64,000 nt of DNA from Branchipolynoe longqiensis. Taxonomy: Eukaryota > Annelida > Polychaeta > Phyllodocida > Polynoidae. The translations under genes and the position numbers were made by a program. Where the stretch lies: positions 91,017,990-91,081,989 of the forward strand of contig CM059193.1 of assembly GCA_030323885.1 (NCBI GenBank). Direction: 5' to 3'. A model generated the notes under the pieces. It made no database searches. It saw nothing but the letters and a program-made list of their open reading frames with translations, and had not been told where the DNA came from. Within the stretch, counting starts at the first letter, position 1. Each line of letters begins with the position of its first letter. Positions 42,091 through 51,710 of the stretch are shown in pieces.

Positions 42091-42119
42091 ATCACGGATA
42101 TACGCATGTATATACATAC

Positions 42120-42252
42120 CCATTGATATATCTATATATATATGTACATCTCTCTATATATATATCTATATATCTATATATATATATATATATATCTATA
42201 TATCTATATATATCAAAGTATATCTATATATATATCTAAATATATATATATA
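42120..42252. repeat. (TATATC)n/(TA)n microsatellite
   Basis: TATATATCTA-type repeats with two interruptions. The I and Y-rich frames are artefacts. Confidence 0.93.
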
Positions 42253-42420
42253 AAATCCTCCGGTGTGACTGACACTGGTCTACATCCGGTGGATGCCAAG
42301 AAGGTAGGCGGAGCCACCGGTACAGTGTTGGTTTTACGGAGTATAACAAATAATAATAATAATTAACCTTACATATCTTTATACTCGCATAATTCGTTAT
42401 ACATCACATATATGTATATA
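42253..42420 (+). repeat. Dispersed repeat G with (TAA)n
   Basis: GTGTGACTGACACTGGTCTA, GGAGCCACCGGTACAGTGTT, AATAATAATAAT and then TATCTTTATACTCGCATAAT. Same order as 27091-27265. Microsatellites lie on both sides. Confidence 0.6.
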
Positions 42421-42597
42421 TGTATTTATATATGTATATATATATATATGTATACATATCTATATATATATCTATATATATATATATATATATATCTATA
42501 TATATCTATATACATATCTATATATATCTATATACATATCTATGTATATCTATATATATATCTATATATATCTATATATATCTATATATATATATAT
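42421..42597. repeat. (TATATC)n microsatellite
   Basis: A second TATATC/TA tract between repeat G and MITE-1. Confidence 0.93.
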
Positions 42598-42835
42598 GAA
42601 GAGTTCAGGCACACAACCCCCTAAGCGCCAATCCAAAAATATAGATAAACATTGGAATCAAACCATCAAACAAATAGTTGTTGTACATTCCTATTTTTTT
42701 GTTCATTGCTCAATTATCATTTCATCATAAGAAAAGTGGAGTTAGCGATATCGAAAATTAGGTTCAGAAAAAAAATCGGTTATTTTAATGACATTTTTGG
42801 ATTGACGTTTACAGGGTTTTGCGCCTGAACTCTTC
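42598..42835. mobile_element. MITE-1, complete, ATAT flanks
   Basis: Termini GAAGAGTTCAGGCACACAAC and GGTTTTGCGCCTGAACTCTTC-type end. ATAT on both sides (42594-42597, 42836-42839), though the AT-rich setting weakens this. 238 bp. Confidence 0.82.
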
Positions 42836-43089
42836 ATATATCTCTCTCTATATATAGCTATATATTTATAAATATATATATATATATATATACATACATA
42901 TATGCAGTCCCTTTGATGGATCTGACGAATTCCCGACGTGCTAGTAAGCGACAGCCCTGTGTCAAAGCCAACTCCCGAGATCAACTCCAAACGGGCTTGC
43001 CTCACTTCCGGTTCCGTATAAACGTCACTTTATCGTCTGCTCGACTTCAAAGGATTGCCAGGCGAAGAGATAGATCAGCCTGGGCCTGT
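42836..43089. other. AT microsatellite and unassigned sequence
   Basis: TA-rich to about 42905, then ordinary sequence. Nothing recognised. Confidence 0.4.
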
Positions 43090-43325
43090 TGTGAGCCGAA
43101 ACCCGCACCCCCACAACCCCACAACCCCACAACCCCCACCCACCCCCACCCCCACCCACCTCCTCCCATCCCCACCCCCACCCACCTCCACCCATCCCCA
43201 CCCACCCCACCCCAACCCCACCCAACCATCCACACCCACCCCCCCCCACCCAGCCACACCCAGCCACACCCACCCACCCACCCACACCCCCACCCACCCA
43301 CACCCACCCACACCCACCCACTGAA
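43090..43325. repeat. CCCACCCA-type simple repeat
   Basis: C and A-rich tract on the plus strand (CCCACCCCCA, CACCCACCCA). Overlapping P, H and T frames on plus and G, W and V frames on minus are artefacts. Confidence 0.9.
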
Positions 43326-43734
43326 AACGGCGCACCAGCGTCCGCCAGGGCGGCGCCACCGATCAAACGGAAACCGATGATGGCTGTCAGCAGACGACTT
43401 CTTGACGCGGCAGCGAATTTACGCGGGAAAATCTCTGCGGGGCGCCGTTAGGGGGCGCCATGAGAGCGCGAGTCACCCGTCCCCCGCCTAATGCATTCAT
43501 AAATCGACGTTGGGAGGTCTTTATCGCCCCCCACCCACCCGGTGCCACCCACCCCCACCATCAGCCTCACCCCCACCCGCACTCTTCTTTCTCACCCCCC
43601 CTTCACTCCCCACCTCCCTCCCTTCCTGAGCCTCCTTTGCACACACACACACACACTCTCTCTCTCTCTGATTCGCCGTGCCTCCCTTTCGTTCGCTACT
43701 CCCTGTGTATCCCAGCACTCTATGCCGCTATATC
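43326..43734. other. No gene; C-rich, (AC)n and (TC)n
   Basis: (AC)n followed by (TC)n at 43638-43668 and C-rich runs on either side. GGGGCGCCGTTAGGGGGCGC near 43440 is partly palindromic. No gene. Confidence 0.4.
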
Positions 43735-44705
43735 CCCCTCCTTCCTTCTGTATGCCTCTATATGCCTCTATATGCCTATATATCCTTATATATACCTCTA
43801 TATGCCTATCTATGCCTATATATACCTCTATGTGCCTATCTATGTCTATATATACCTATGTATGCCTCTATATGCCTCTATGTGCCTCTATATGCCTATA
43901 TATGCCTATATATCCCTATATATGCCTCTATATGCCTATGTATGCCTATGCATACCTCTATATGCCTATATGTGCCTCTATGTGCCTCTATGTGCCTCTA
44001 TATGCTTCTATATGCCTATATATGCCGCTCTATTCCCCCGTCTTCCTTCTGTATGCCTCTGTATGCCTCTATATACCTCCATATGCCGCTATATGCCTAT
44101 ATATGCCTATATATAACTCGATATGCCTCTATATGCCTCTATGTGCCTATATATGCATCTATATGCTTCTATATGCCTATATATGCCGCTCTATTCCCCC
44201 GTCTTCCTTCTGTATGCCTCTATATGCCGCTATATGCCTATATCTGCCTCTATTTGCTTCTATAAGCCTATATATGCCTCTCTATCCCCCTCCTTGCTTA
44301 GATATTCCTCTATATGCCTCTCTATGCCTCTCTATGATGCTATATGCCTATATATGCCTCTCTATGCCTATATATGCCCCTCCATTCCTCCATATGCCTC
44401 TCTATCCCGGCATTTGCCTGTCTAGGCCCATCCATACCTTGCCATGCCTCTCTATGCATATACATGCCTCGCTATGCCTCGCTATGCCTCGCTATGCCTC
44501 GCTATGCCTCGATATGCCTATCTATGGCTCGCTATGCCTCTATATGCCTATATATGGCTTGTTATGCCTCTCTATGCCTATATATGGCTTGTTATGACTC
44601 TCCATGACCCCATCTGCCTCTCTATGCCTCTGTAAGCCTCTATGTGCATATCTCTGCCTCGCTATCCCTCGCTATGCCTCGCTATGCTTCTCTATGCCTC
44701 CCAAT
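43735..44705. repeat. 10-bp satellite TATATGCCTC
   Basis: About 95 units of TATATGCCTC, TATATGCCTA, TCTATGCCTC or CTATGCCTCG. The right third drifts to GCTATGCCTC. Longer repeated blocks include GCCGCTCTATTCCCCCGTCT at about 44027 and 44187. Frames up to 351 codons are artefacts of the period. Confidence 0.94.
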
Positions 44706-44926
44706 ACCTCTAGCGTTTCATCGTGAATATGGCTTTTGTCGCCGGCATAGCGTTAATCCATCAGCAATCAATATTGGAGTTTGTAGCAAGCGGTAAAGGC
44801 GTGAACCAGAGCCAGGCGTGGAGGACGAAGCCGGTTTCCAGATAATTATACTCGTATAATTGCTTATACAGCACATAATATTCTAGGATCCACGTTAGGG
44901 TACTGAATTGAACACAGTATGATAAC
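44706..44926. other. No gene; one copy of the TATACTCG motif
   Basis: ATTATACTCGTATAATTGCT followed by TATACAGCACATA at 44846-44880 is the dispersed motif. Otherwise nothing. Confidence 0.45.
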
Positions 44927-44930
44927 AAAT

Positions 44931-45167
44931 GAAGAGCTCAGGCGCAAAACCCTGTAAACACCAATCCAAAAATGCAATTAAAATGACAGATTTCCACCTG
45001 AAAATAATCATAATTCTGACTAATTCCACTTTTGTGGTGATGGCATGATTATGGAGCAATGACCAAAAAGTAGGAACATAAAATAATAATCTGGTTTGTA
45101 CGTTTGATTCCAATGTTTATCCCAATTTTTAGATTGGCGTTTACGGGGTTTTGCGCCTAAACTCTTC
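44931..45167. mobile_element. MITE-1, complete, AAAT duplication
   Basis: Termini GAAGAGCTCAGGCGCAAAAC and GTTTTGCGCCTAAACTCTTC, with AAAT at 44927-44930 and 45168-45171. Because AAAT is not palindromic, this is the clearest evidence for the 4-bp target size of the family. It closely resembles 17247-17483. Confidence 0.88.
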
Positions 45168-45171
45168 AAAT

Positions 45172-45376
45172 TAACCCTACACTCCTAGTTTATGTATCAA
45201 ATGTTTGCACTCATTGCTACAGAGTGAATTGATTTTACATGTAGCGTGTCGCGGAGTATCATACAAACCGTGGCTGGTGGAATGGGACTCATAGATCCAC
45301 AGTTATTTGGATTACATACGTGTATTGCTTGTGGTGTGTCATGTACAAAATTATACCTATAGAATGTGGGCTTGAT
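45172..45376. other. No feature recognised
   Basis: Short linker between two DNA elements; no gene. Confidence 0.3.
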
Positions 45377-45965
45377 GGGGCTGTCACACTACGACGCTTC
45401 TCACCGGCGACCCGTGAACGTGTGGTGTATTTGGGCGAAAATGGGTGAAATATCGAGAAACGCTGGGAGCGCGTTATGCGCGCGTCGGTACACGTCGGTA
45501 CACTATGTTTGACGTCGACGGTCGGCGGAGAAAGTCGGCGCGCGTTATTGGTCGCTGAATGTTTTCAACATGTCAAAAACAACCCAACAACCGCCAGCGC
45601 GCGCAAATATATGGGTAAGGACGTTAGGTGCGCGTCGCGCTGCGTTGGACGCGCCGGAATAACGTTATGGGAACGCTAGGAAGACGGCGCGCGCGCGGGA
45701 GGGTCGTTGCTCACACGTTGCGGCAAACTGGGCCGTTTTTGTTTTACGCCCTAGCAACATTTAAGGTTAAATGAAGACGTCGCGCCAAACTTTTTTTTTT
45801 TTTCCCCCAGCGCGTCGACACACGTTGGCCGCGCGCGCATAACGCGCCGCGCTGACGCCGATCTTTTCCCCCAAACCGCCGAAAAGTTTGACGTTTCTCG
45901 ACGCGCAAGATTTTATTTTCAACGCTGACGGGTCGCCGGGAGAAACGTTGTAGTGTGACAGCCCC
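45377..45965. mobile_element. MITE-3b, CpG-rich, CTGTCACAC termini
   Basis: Left end GGGGCTGTCACACTACGACG; right end CGTTGTAGTGTGACAGCCCC. Inverted similarity continues inward (CGGCGACCCGT and ACGGGTCGCCG; GCGCGTTATGCGCGCG and CGCGCGCATAACGCGC). 589 bp and extremely CpG-rich compared with the surroundings. A small SINE-A-tail-like piece (TTGTTTTACGCCCTAGCAAC) sits at 45738-45762. Frames on both strands reflect the inverted structure. Confidence 0.78.
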
Positions 45966-46280
45966 ATTAGGCTTCAACCTTTCAGTACTTTACTTTACTT
46001 TATCAACCAAATGCTTTTATAGAGCGTGGGATTCTAACTCATGGGTTTGAAGCCTGGTCGAATCAAGCCAATCGTAAAATATTCCGATATACAGCAGGGG
46101 TGTGCTATTACGTGAGGTGCTATTCATATGGCTAGCGAAGTGAGCGTGTATGTATATGTACGTATATGTATGTATATGTATATATATATATGTATTGGTT
46201 GGGTTATAACTGAGTTCATGTGGATGGCATAGTGAGTGCTGGCAGGTTGAGTGGAGTGGCACTCAGGACCTGGCCCTTCT
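45966..46280. other. No gene; (GTATAT) microsatellite
   Basis: A GTATAT-rich microsatellite at 46145-46190. Nothing else. Confidence 0.4.
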
Positions 46281-46365
46281 GCCTGAGTAGGGGTCAACAC
46301 AATCCAGTAGGGGTCAACACAATCCAGTAGGGGTCAACACAATCCAGTAGGGGTCAACACAATCA
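46281..46365. repeat. 20-bp perfect tandem repeat, four copies
   Basis: AGTAGGGGTCAACACAATCC repeated four times without a change, then broken in the fifth. Very recent expansion. Confidence 0.95.
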
Positions 46366-46429
46366 GCCAGAGCAATGTTGGTGGTGGCCAGGCAGACACT
46401 GGTGGTGGGCAGACTACCAGTTGCCATGG

Positions 46430-46610
46430 GGACTGGAAATACTGTTCTATTGGTTGACTGGGGTTGTGTGACACCCTACCAGGGAACCTATGCACTATAA
46501 AATAAAGATCGAAGGCTTGCCTTCCCTTACTCTCTTCACTCTTACTTTCTCTTTCTTCTGGTCTGTATCGTATTTCCCTACAGCCTACTTGCACAGCCAC
46601 AGATCCGGGT
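46430..46610 (+). promoter_or_regulatory. Possible TATA promoter or LTR remnant
   Basis: ATTGG near 46450, then GCACTATAAAATAAAG (46492-46507; contains TATAAA and AATAAA), followed by pyrimidine-rich CTTACTCTCTTCACTC and a CTTTCTCTTTCTTCTG stretch. The spacing would suit a core promoter or a U3-R region of an LTR. No paired LTR or downstream gene is visible. Confidence 0.25.
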
Positions 46611-46614
46611 ACCA

Positions 46615-46930
46615 ACTCTAAACAATGACTTCAAAACTGATGCTTGTTGCTTCCTAGTCCTTGCCCTATTAGGATAGGACAAGGACTGGTTGGCTCAGTG
46701 TCAGGATAATATGACTGAGTGGGATATCAGGTCATCATGCTGGACAAGGACTGGTTAGCTCAGTGTCGGGATAATGTGACTGAGTGGGATATCAGGTCAT
46801 CGTGCTGGCAACCTGGTCTCCCAGTGGGGAAGTACTATAAAGTCACCATGAGAACACACTGTCACACGTCGGTGCCCATCCTTATATAACCATATATGTT
46901 GTTAGGATGTAAAACTCCAACAACCAACCA
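46615..46930 (+). mobile_element. SINE-A with internal 65-bp duplication
   Basis: The body block starting AAGGACTGGTTGGCTCAGTG (46681) is repeated at 46746; the two units are nearly identical and 65 bp apart. The tail ends GGATGTAAAACTCCAACAAC, then CAACCAC. The head is mostly missing. Confidence 0.85.
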
Positions 46931-47182
46931 CCCAACCTCAAAACCATCGGTATGATTTATCTTACATGCCCCCTCCCCACTCCCCCACCATCTTCCCTTC
47001 CTCCGTACACGTGTCACACACGCATGCGTGGTGTACTGCCTTCCTCCAGTAGCCATCGATCAGCGCGATAACAACTCGGCGCAGCGCCTCCTGGTGGATT
47101 TCCCACACTGGAGTAATACAATACGGTACAGACACACACGATATGGTCAGGTACTACCGAGCAATATACCAAGTCCTCTAAC
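46931..47182. other. No feature recognised
   Basis: Unassigned sequence between two SINE-A copies. Confidence 0.3.
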
Positions 47183-47318
47183 GGGCGCCGTGGCCTAATC
47201 GGTAGAGCTCAGGTTTCCAAATCGGAAGGTTTGGAGTTCCATTCCCGATCGAGTCAAAATACTAGTGATTTATAAAAATGGATACTTGTCGCTGCCTAGC
47301 CTGGTGCCCGGCATTAAT

Positions 47319-48331
47319 TGTGGTGTTCTCTGTGGCGGAGTGGTTAGCGTGTCTGACTTTTTTTTAAGTCGGACTGCTAATCTGGGACCATATGCATGGA
47401 GCAGTGTTAGAGGCGTGTGGTCTTATCCCTCCAACACTGTATAGCTATCACCGTTTATCGGCGGCGTCGAAAACGTATGCATGGCGGCCTAAATGGTGAG
47501 TGATAGCTAAACGTGAATGTATTTATAGATTTGGGAAATCCCTCTGCGTTTGTAGCCATATATTAGGCTCAAAACTTTGTAATGCTATCATATTTAACAG
47601 AATTACATACGCAATAAGTGAAATTTAAGCAAATTAACCATAAAAACGAAGCGATATTAACGCAGCAGCCGCATTGGCGGCGATATTAGTGGTTATATTT
47701 TCGAATCGACGAATGTAAAGTAAACAAATCACTGTCGGCGCCAGTATGGAAAGCGACGTCGATGCGGCACCGGCAGCGATTTGTTTACCTTACGTTCGTC
47801 GCTAATGCAGCAGTAGCCTTAATAAAGCTTCGAATTTAGGGTTAAATTGATTAAATTTCACTTAGTGGGTAGCTAATTCGGTTAAATATGATCGCAGTAA
47901 ATAGATTTGATACCTAACACCGCCTGTAAACCAGCTATTTTTCTGGTTTAGCTTACCCTAGTTTAAGCTTGTAGTGTTAGGCCTAACACTGCTCCATGCA
48001 TACCGACTTTTTGGTGCTAAACCAGAAATCCCGTCTAAATGCGGTTTGGCTCGCTAACACTGCTTCATGCATATGGCCCCAGAAGGTCAGTGGTTCAATT
48101 CCCCATGCCCCCACCTCTGCAATATATGTATATAACTTACACGTTACAGCGTCATCAAAGGCTGGTTGCTCTGATACCATGTCTATGTGGTGTGGGAGGT
48201 TAAAAATCCCTCGGGTCGGTAAAAGTGTAGGCTCGGGCTTTCTATCGATAAACTGTCTAATGGTGAAATCAAGTCTATTCAGACTTATCCATAACAGGCA
48301 ATATAAATCTTAAAGAAAAAAAAAAAAAAAA
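47319..48331 (+). mobile_element. SINE-C split by a foldback element (middle shell)
   Basis: Left part 47319-47393 (TGGTGTTCTCTGTGGCGGAG to GACTGCTAATCT) and right part 48081-48331 (AGAAGGTCAGTGGTTCAATT, GATACCATGTCTATGTGGTG, ATCTTAAAG and a poly-A run). Uninterrupted copies read straight from CTAATTTGAAGGTCAG-type sequence, so the 687 bp between them are foreign. Confidence 0.9.
47394..48080. mobile_element. MITE-7, 687-bp foldback element (inner shell)
   Basis: Outer ends GGGACCATATGCATGGAGCA and TGCTTCATGCATATGGCCCC are inverted repeats of about 27 bp. Inverted similarity persists inward: AAGTGAAATTTAAGCAAATT (47619) with AAATTGATTAAATTTCACTT (47843), TAAAGTAAACAAATCACTG (47717) with CAGCGATTTGTTTACCTTA (47774). 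The centre is near 47745. No target duplication or coding region is obvious. Confidence 0.85.
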
Positions 48332-48487
48332 AGGATAGGGCAAGGACTGGTTAGGTCGGTGTCAGGATAATGTGACTGAGTGGGATATCGGGTCATGGTG
48401 CATGGTGCGGCCTGATTTCTGTGGGGCAGCATTATGAAGTCATCATGAGTGCACACTGTCACAAGTCGGTCCCCGTCCTGATATGAC

Positions 48488-48596
48488 AAACAACCTCATT
48501 CCCTACCTCCTCTACCCACCGCTAGCCCTCACCTACCCCATCCCCTGCCTAATTCTTCCACAGTTTGTGGTGGGAATCATTATACACCTCTATAAA
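48488..48596. other. Short unassigned linker
   Basis: C-rich, no feature. Confidence 0.3.
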
Positions 48597-48823
48597 GGCC
48601 CTGTCACACTCTGACGAATTGCATATAAGCATATGCTGACGTATGTGATTTTATACCAATACAGTGGTGTACACTGAGACAAATTATGGGTAAGTTAGGC
48701 ATAAGTAGTATTCGTTAGCAGTTTTGAGCGTGTTCAAAATTCCCGCCATATGACAATGTGTGTTTGCACAAAATCACATATGTCGGCATATGCTTTGGCA
48801 ATTTGTCAAAGTGTGACAGTGCC
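48597..48823. mobile_element. MITE-3c, CTGTCACAC termini
   Basis: GGCCCTGTCACACTCTGACG ... GTCAAAGTGTGACAGTGCC. Inverted repeats run about 50 bp inward: GCATATGCTGACGTATGTGA with TCACATATGTCGGCATATGC. 227 bp. The first dozen bases match MITE-3a and 3b although the interiors differ. Confidence 0.82.
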
Positions 48824-48830
48824 ATAACTG

Positions 48831-48915
48831 ACCACCTCCACAGATCGACCTCTCCCCTATATTGATCGCTTTATTTGGGTCCCAAGGGATTGCCCTTATA
48901 ATTCCATTGTAAAGA
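48831..48915. mobile_element. pogo-like MITE fragment
   Basis: ACCACCTCCACAGATCGACC, CCCTATATTGATCGCTTTAT and TTGGGTCCCAAGG match 9800-9880 of the complete copy. Both termini are lost. Confidence 0.65.
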
Positions 48916-49145
48916 TGATAGACAAAACTTCCTTCAAATATTATCTTTTCAAACTTTCCCTCAACCCTTCCCCCCCTCGTGCTCTCCTCTCCTCCTGCCT
49001 GACATGGCCGCCCCCTGCTCCATCTCTGCCATTCTTTCTTCATTAATGATGGAGGTAATGAATATCGGAAATACTACGCCTAGAGCAGGATTATTTTTGT
49101 TGTTGGTACATTAGTTGTTTAAGCGGGGGAAATTTCAATCGCAGA
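48916..49145. other. No feature recognised
   Basis: Contains AATGGAGGTAATGAATATCGGA-like SINE-D scraps near 49045-49090 and a segment (TTGTTGGTACATTAGTTGTT) shared with 12226. No gene. Confidence 0.4.
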
Positions 49146-49311
49146 CATGGTATGAGAGCAACTGGAGTTTGATGACACTGTAAGTTATACACAGCGGTGG
49201 AAATCCAAAGTGGCAGAGGTGGGGGCATGGGAAATCGAACCTCTGACCTTCAAATTAGGAGTCCGACCTAGAAAAAAGTCAGACACTCTACCCACTCTGC
49301 CACAGAGAACA
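49146..49311 (-). mobile_element. SINE-C, 5' half
   Basis: GACATGGTATGAGAGCAACT through AGTGGCAGAGGTGGGGGCAT to CTGCCACAGAGAACA. The tail half is missing and replaced by a short dispersed sequence shared with 12226. Confidence 0.8.
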
Positions 49312-49328
49312 ATTATTTTATTAGAAAG

Positions 49329-49567
49329 ATGAGTTTTGGGGCGTGAAACTACGCAAACGCCAATCCAAATATAGTTTAAATAACAGATTTTTCCCTGAAA
49401 ATAATTTTAACTCTCATTAATTCCACTTTTCATATGATCATATAGTTAAGTTCCAATGAACAAAAAAAGTAGGAATATAACAAAATTAACTTTGTCTAGG
49501 TTTGATTCCAATGTTTATCTCCATTTTTGGATTAGCGTTTACGTCGTTTTGCGCCTGAACTCTTCAT
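49329..49567. mobile_element. MITE-1, diverged copy
   Basis: Left end diverged (GATGAGTTTTGGGGCGTGAA), interior typical (ATTCCACTTTTCATATGATC), right end GTTTTGCGCCTGAACTCTTC. Confidence 0.78.
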
Positions 49568-50439
49568 ACATCATGACATAGTATAATCATACAATATATA
49601 ATATGTATATAATTATATTATATACTTTTGTATAGAAGTCTCGCCATGTATCCTAACTTGTGTCTAAGTGTCATTTTCTAGGCTCTGCTTGCCACCTTGA
49701 GCTGCTGATGTCTTTCAGCTGCTGTAAGTGGCTATTTTGCCTTTCATATTAGCTGCTTTCTTTTTTTGTAGGTGGATCACAGTAAAAATTGGGAGATTTG
49801 CACATGCAATCGTAATATCGGAAGAGAGTATCCAAAATCGGAAGTCTTCCTACAAAATGGGAGCAGTTGGCATTTCTACAAACTGTGGGATGTAGGGGGG
49901 GGGGGGGGGCTTACATCAGGAAGCAGAATCTGTTTGTATCAGCACGAGAAGATGTGAGGAAGGAGCGAGCGGGAGTGGGACCGGAAACCACAAGGGATGG
50001 GCCAAATGAGTTGAGACCCGCTTTTGTATGGGTTTTCTATACCTGGATTGCAACCCTGGCAAATTCAAAGCAATGAGTTTTAAATATTATACTTTCCGCG
50101 ACTTAACATAGCCTGGCACTTGGCATCGATTGGAGACTTAGTGGCAAGCTGCGGAATGAGGAAGACCAGGTGTTCGCGATTGAAATTGTCCACGCTTAAT
50201 CAATGACTAATGCAAATACAAAATAAATGTAATTAAAAGGGGTGAGATGAGGAAGGCAAGCGGGTACAGCAGGATAGTTAGGTTCAGAAGGTCATCACAA
50301 TAGGTATCTGGTGCGACCAGCAACTGTCGGTGGCGCATGCGCATTGGCATTCGTAGACTGTGAAGGAACGGATCAGGTGCCACCGCCGGAAATGGTTTGG
50401 AGGAAAAGCTGTGAGACATGGATCTAGGTCAGGTAGCGT
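49568..50439. other. No gene; possible SINE-A scrap and a poly-G run
   Basis: A run of G at 49894-49908. At about 50043-50095 a degraded SINE-A head/body junction (GGATTGCAACCCTGGCAAAT, TCAAAGCAATGAGTT). The remaining sequence is unassigned. Confidence 0.4.
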
Positions 50440-51366
50440 GAGAAGGGATAGGAAGAGATATGGGGGTGGGGGAAGGTGGGGGATGGGAGTGGGAGAGGGG
50501 GGAGGGGATGAGGGGAGGTGGGATGGTACGGTGGATGGGAGAAGGGGGGAGGGGAGAGGAGGCGGTGGGATGGTACTGTGGAGGGGAGAAGGGGGGAGGG
50601 GAGAGGAGGAGGTGGGATGGTACGATGGAGGGGAGAAGGGGGGAGGGGAGAGGAGGAGGGGAGGAGGGGGTGGGGAGAGGGAGGGGAGGAGGGGAAGGAG
50701 GAGGGGAGGAGGGGAGGCGGGGAGTAGGGGAGGAGGGGAGGAGGGAGGTGGGATGGTACGGTGGAGGGGAGAGGGGGGAGGGGAGGGAGGAGGAGAGAGA
50801 GGAGGGGGGCGAGAGGAGGAGGGGAGGAGGGGAAGGAGGAGGGGAGGACGGGAGGAGGTGAGGACGGGAGCAGGGGAGGAGGGGAGGAGACGAGGAGGGG
50901 AATAGGCGAGGAGGGGACGGTGGGAGGAGGGGAGGAGCGGAGGAGGGAAGGGGGGGGGGCGGTGGGGAGGAGGTTAGGAGGTAGGAGGGAGCAGGGGAGG
51001 AGGGCAAGAGGGGAGAAGGTGAAGAGGGGAGGCGGGAGGGAGGGGAGCAGGGATCAGGGGAGCGCGGGGGAAGGAGAGGAGGGAAGGAGGGGAGTATGGG
51101 AGGTGGGATGGTACGGTGGAGGGGAGACGGGGAGGAGAGCAAGGAGGAGCGGAGGAAGGGAGGAGGGGAGTGGAGGAGGAGGGGAGGAGGCGAGAAGGGG
51201 AGGAGGGGATGAGGAGGCGAGGAGCGGAGGAGGGAGGGAGGGTAGGAGGGTAGGCGGGTAGGACTAGGAGTGGAGTAAGGGAGGAGTGGAGGAGGGGGGA
51301 GGAGGGGAGGAGAGGATTGGGGGAGTAGGCGAGGAGGGGATGAGGGGAGGAGGAAGGGACGGGAGG
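50440..51366. repeat. Polypurine GGAGGGGA array, copy 1
   Basis: More than 900 bp of G/A on the plus strand. The larger block GTGGGATGGTACGGTGGAGG (with G/A variants at a few positions) recurs near 50519, 50565, 50611, 50749 and 51103. The part 50640-50935 is nearly identical to 52115-52430. R, G and E frames on plus and P, S and L frames on minus are artefacts. Confidence 0.93.
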
Positions 51367-51710
51367 AGGGGATGTTAAACATTGCACATCAAGGTTGCCA
51401 CAACTGCACAGTCACAAGTCGATCCCAACCTCATATAATTATTTATGTTGTTAGGATGAAAAAAACAAACATAAATATGTATATTCACTGTTCACTCGTG
51501 CTTTTGACGCACTCTACTCAGTTGGTTGCACCCAGTACGTGTACGTGTGCAATGTCCCGATATTCATTTGAGACATATGTTTCACAAGAAGATGTATGTT
51601 TAAGGAATTGTGATGAGGAAAGGTTAATGTAAATACAATGTACACATATGAACGGAGACAACTTGAACATATAGAGGGCGCCACCTACACACACAGCTGT
51701 TGACATGCAT
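51367..51710. other. No gene; includes a flank duplicated at 52437
   Basis: TTAAACATTGCACATCAAGG at about 51373 is repeated at 52437, after the second purine array. The rest is unassigned. Confidence 0.45.

Larger units (their letters stand above)
47183..48487 (+). mobile_element. SINE-A split by SINE-C (outer shell of a triple nest)
   Basis: Left part 47183-47318 has the second head type (GGGCGCCGTGGCCTAATCGG) and ends GCCCGGCATTAAT. Right part 48332-48487 continues AGGATAGGGCAAGGACTGGT exactly where other copies do (GGCATTAATAGGATAGG). The 1,013 bp between are SINE-C plus its own insertion. No clear target duplication is visible for SINE-C. Confidence 0.9.

Noticed and set aside
43460..44635. 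351-codon I/C/L/Y/M frame resembling a membrane protein
   Set aside because: A 10-bp satellite; apparent hydrophobic segments come from the TATATGCCTC unit.
46430..46610. Complete LTR retrotransposon
   Set aside because: A TATAAA/AATAAA arrangement is present but no paired LTR, primer-binding site, gag or pol sequence is visible nearby.
50429..51382. 317-codon minus-strand P/S/L frame and plus-strand R/G/E frames
   Set aside because: Artefacts of the GGAGGGGA simple array, which is also duplicated at 52075-52436.
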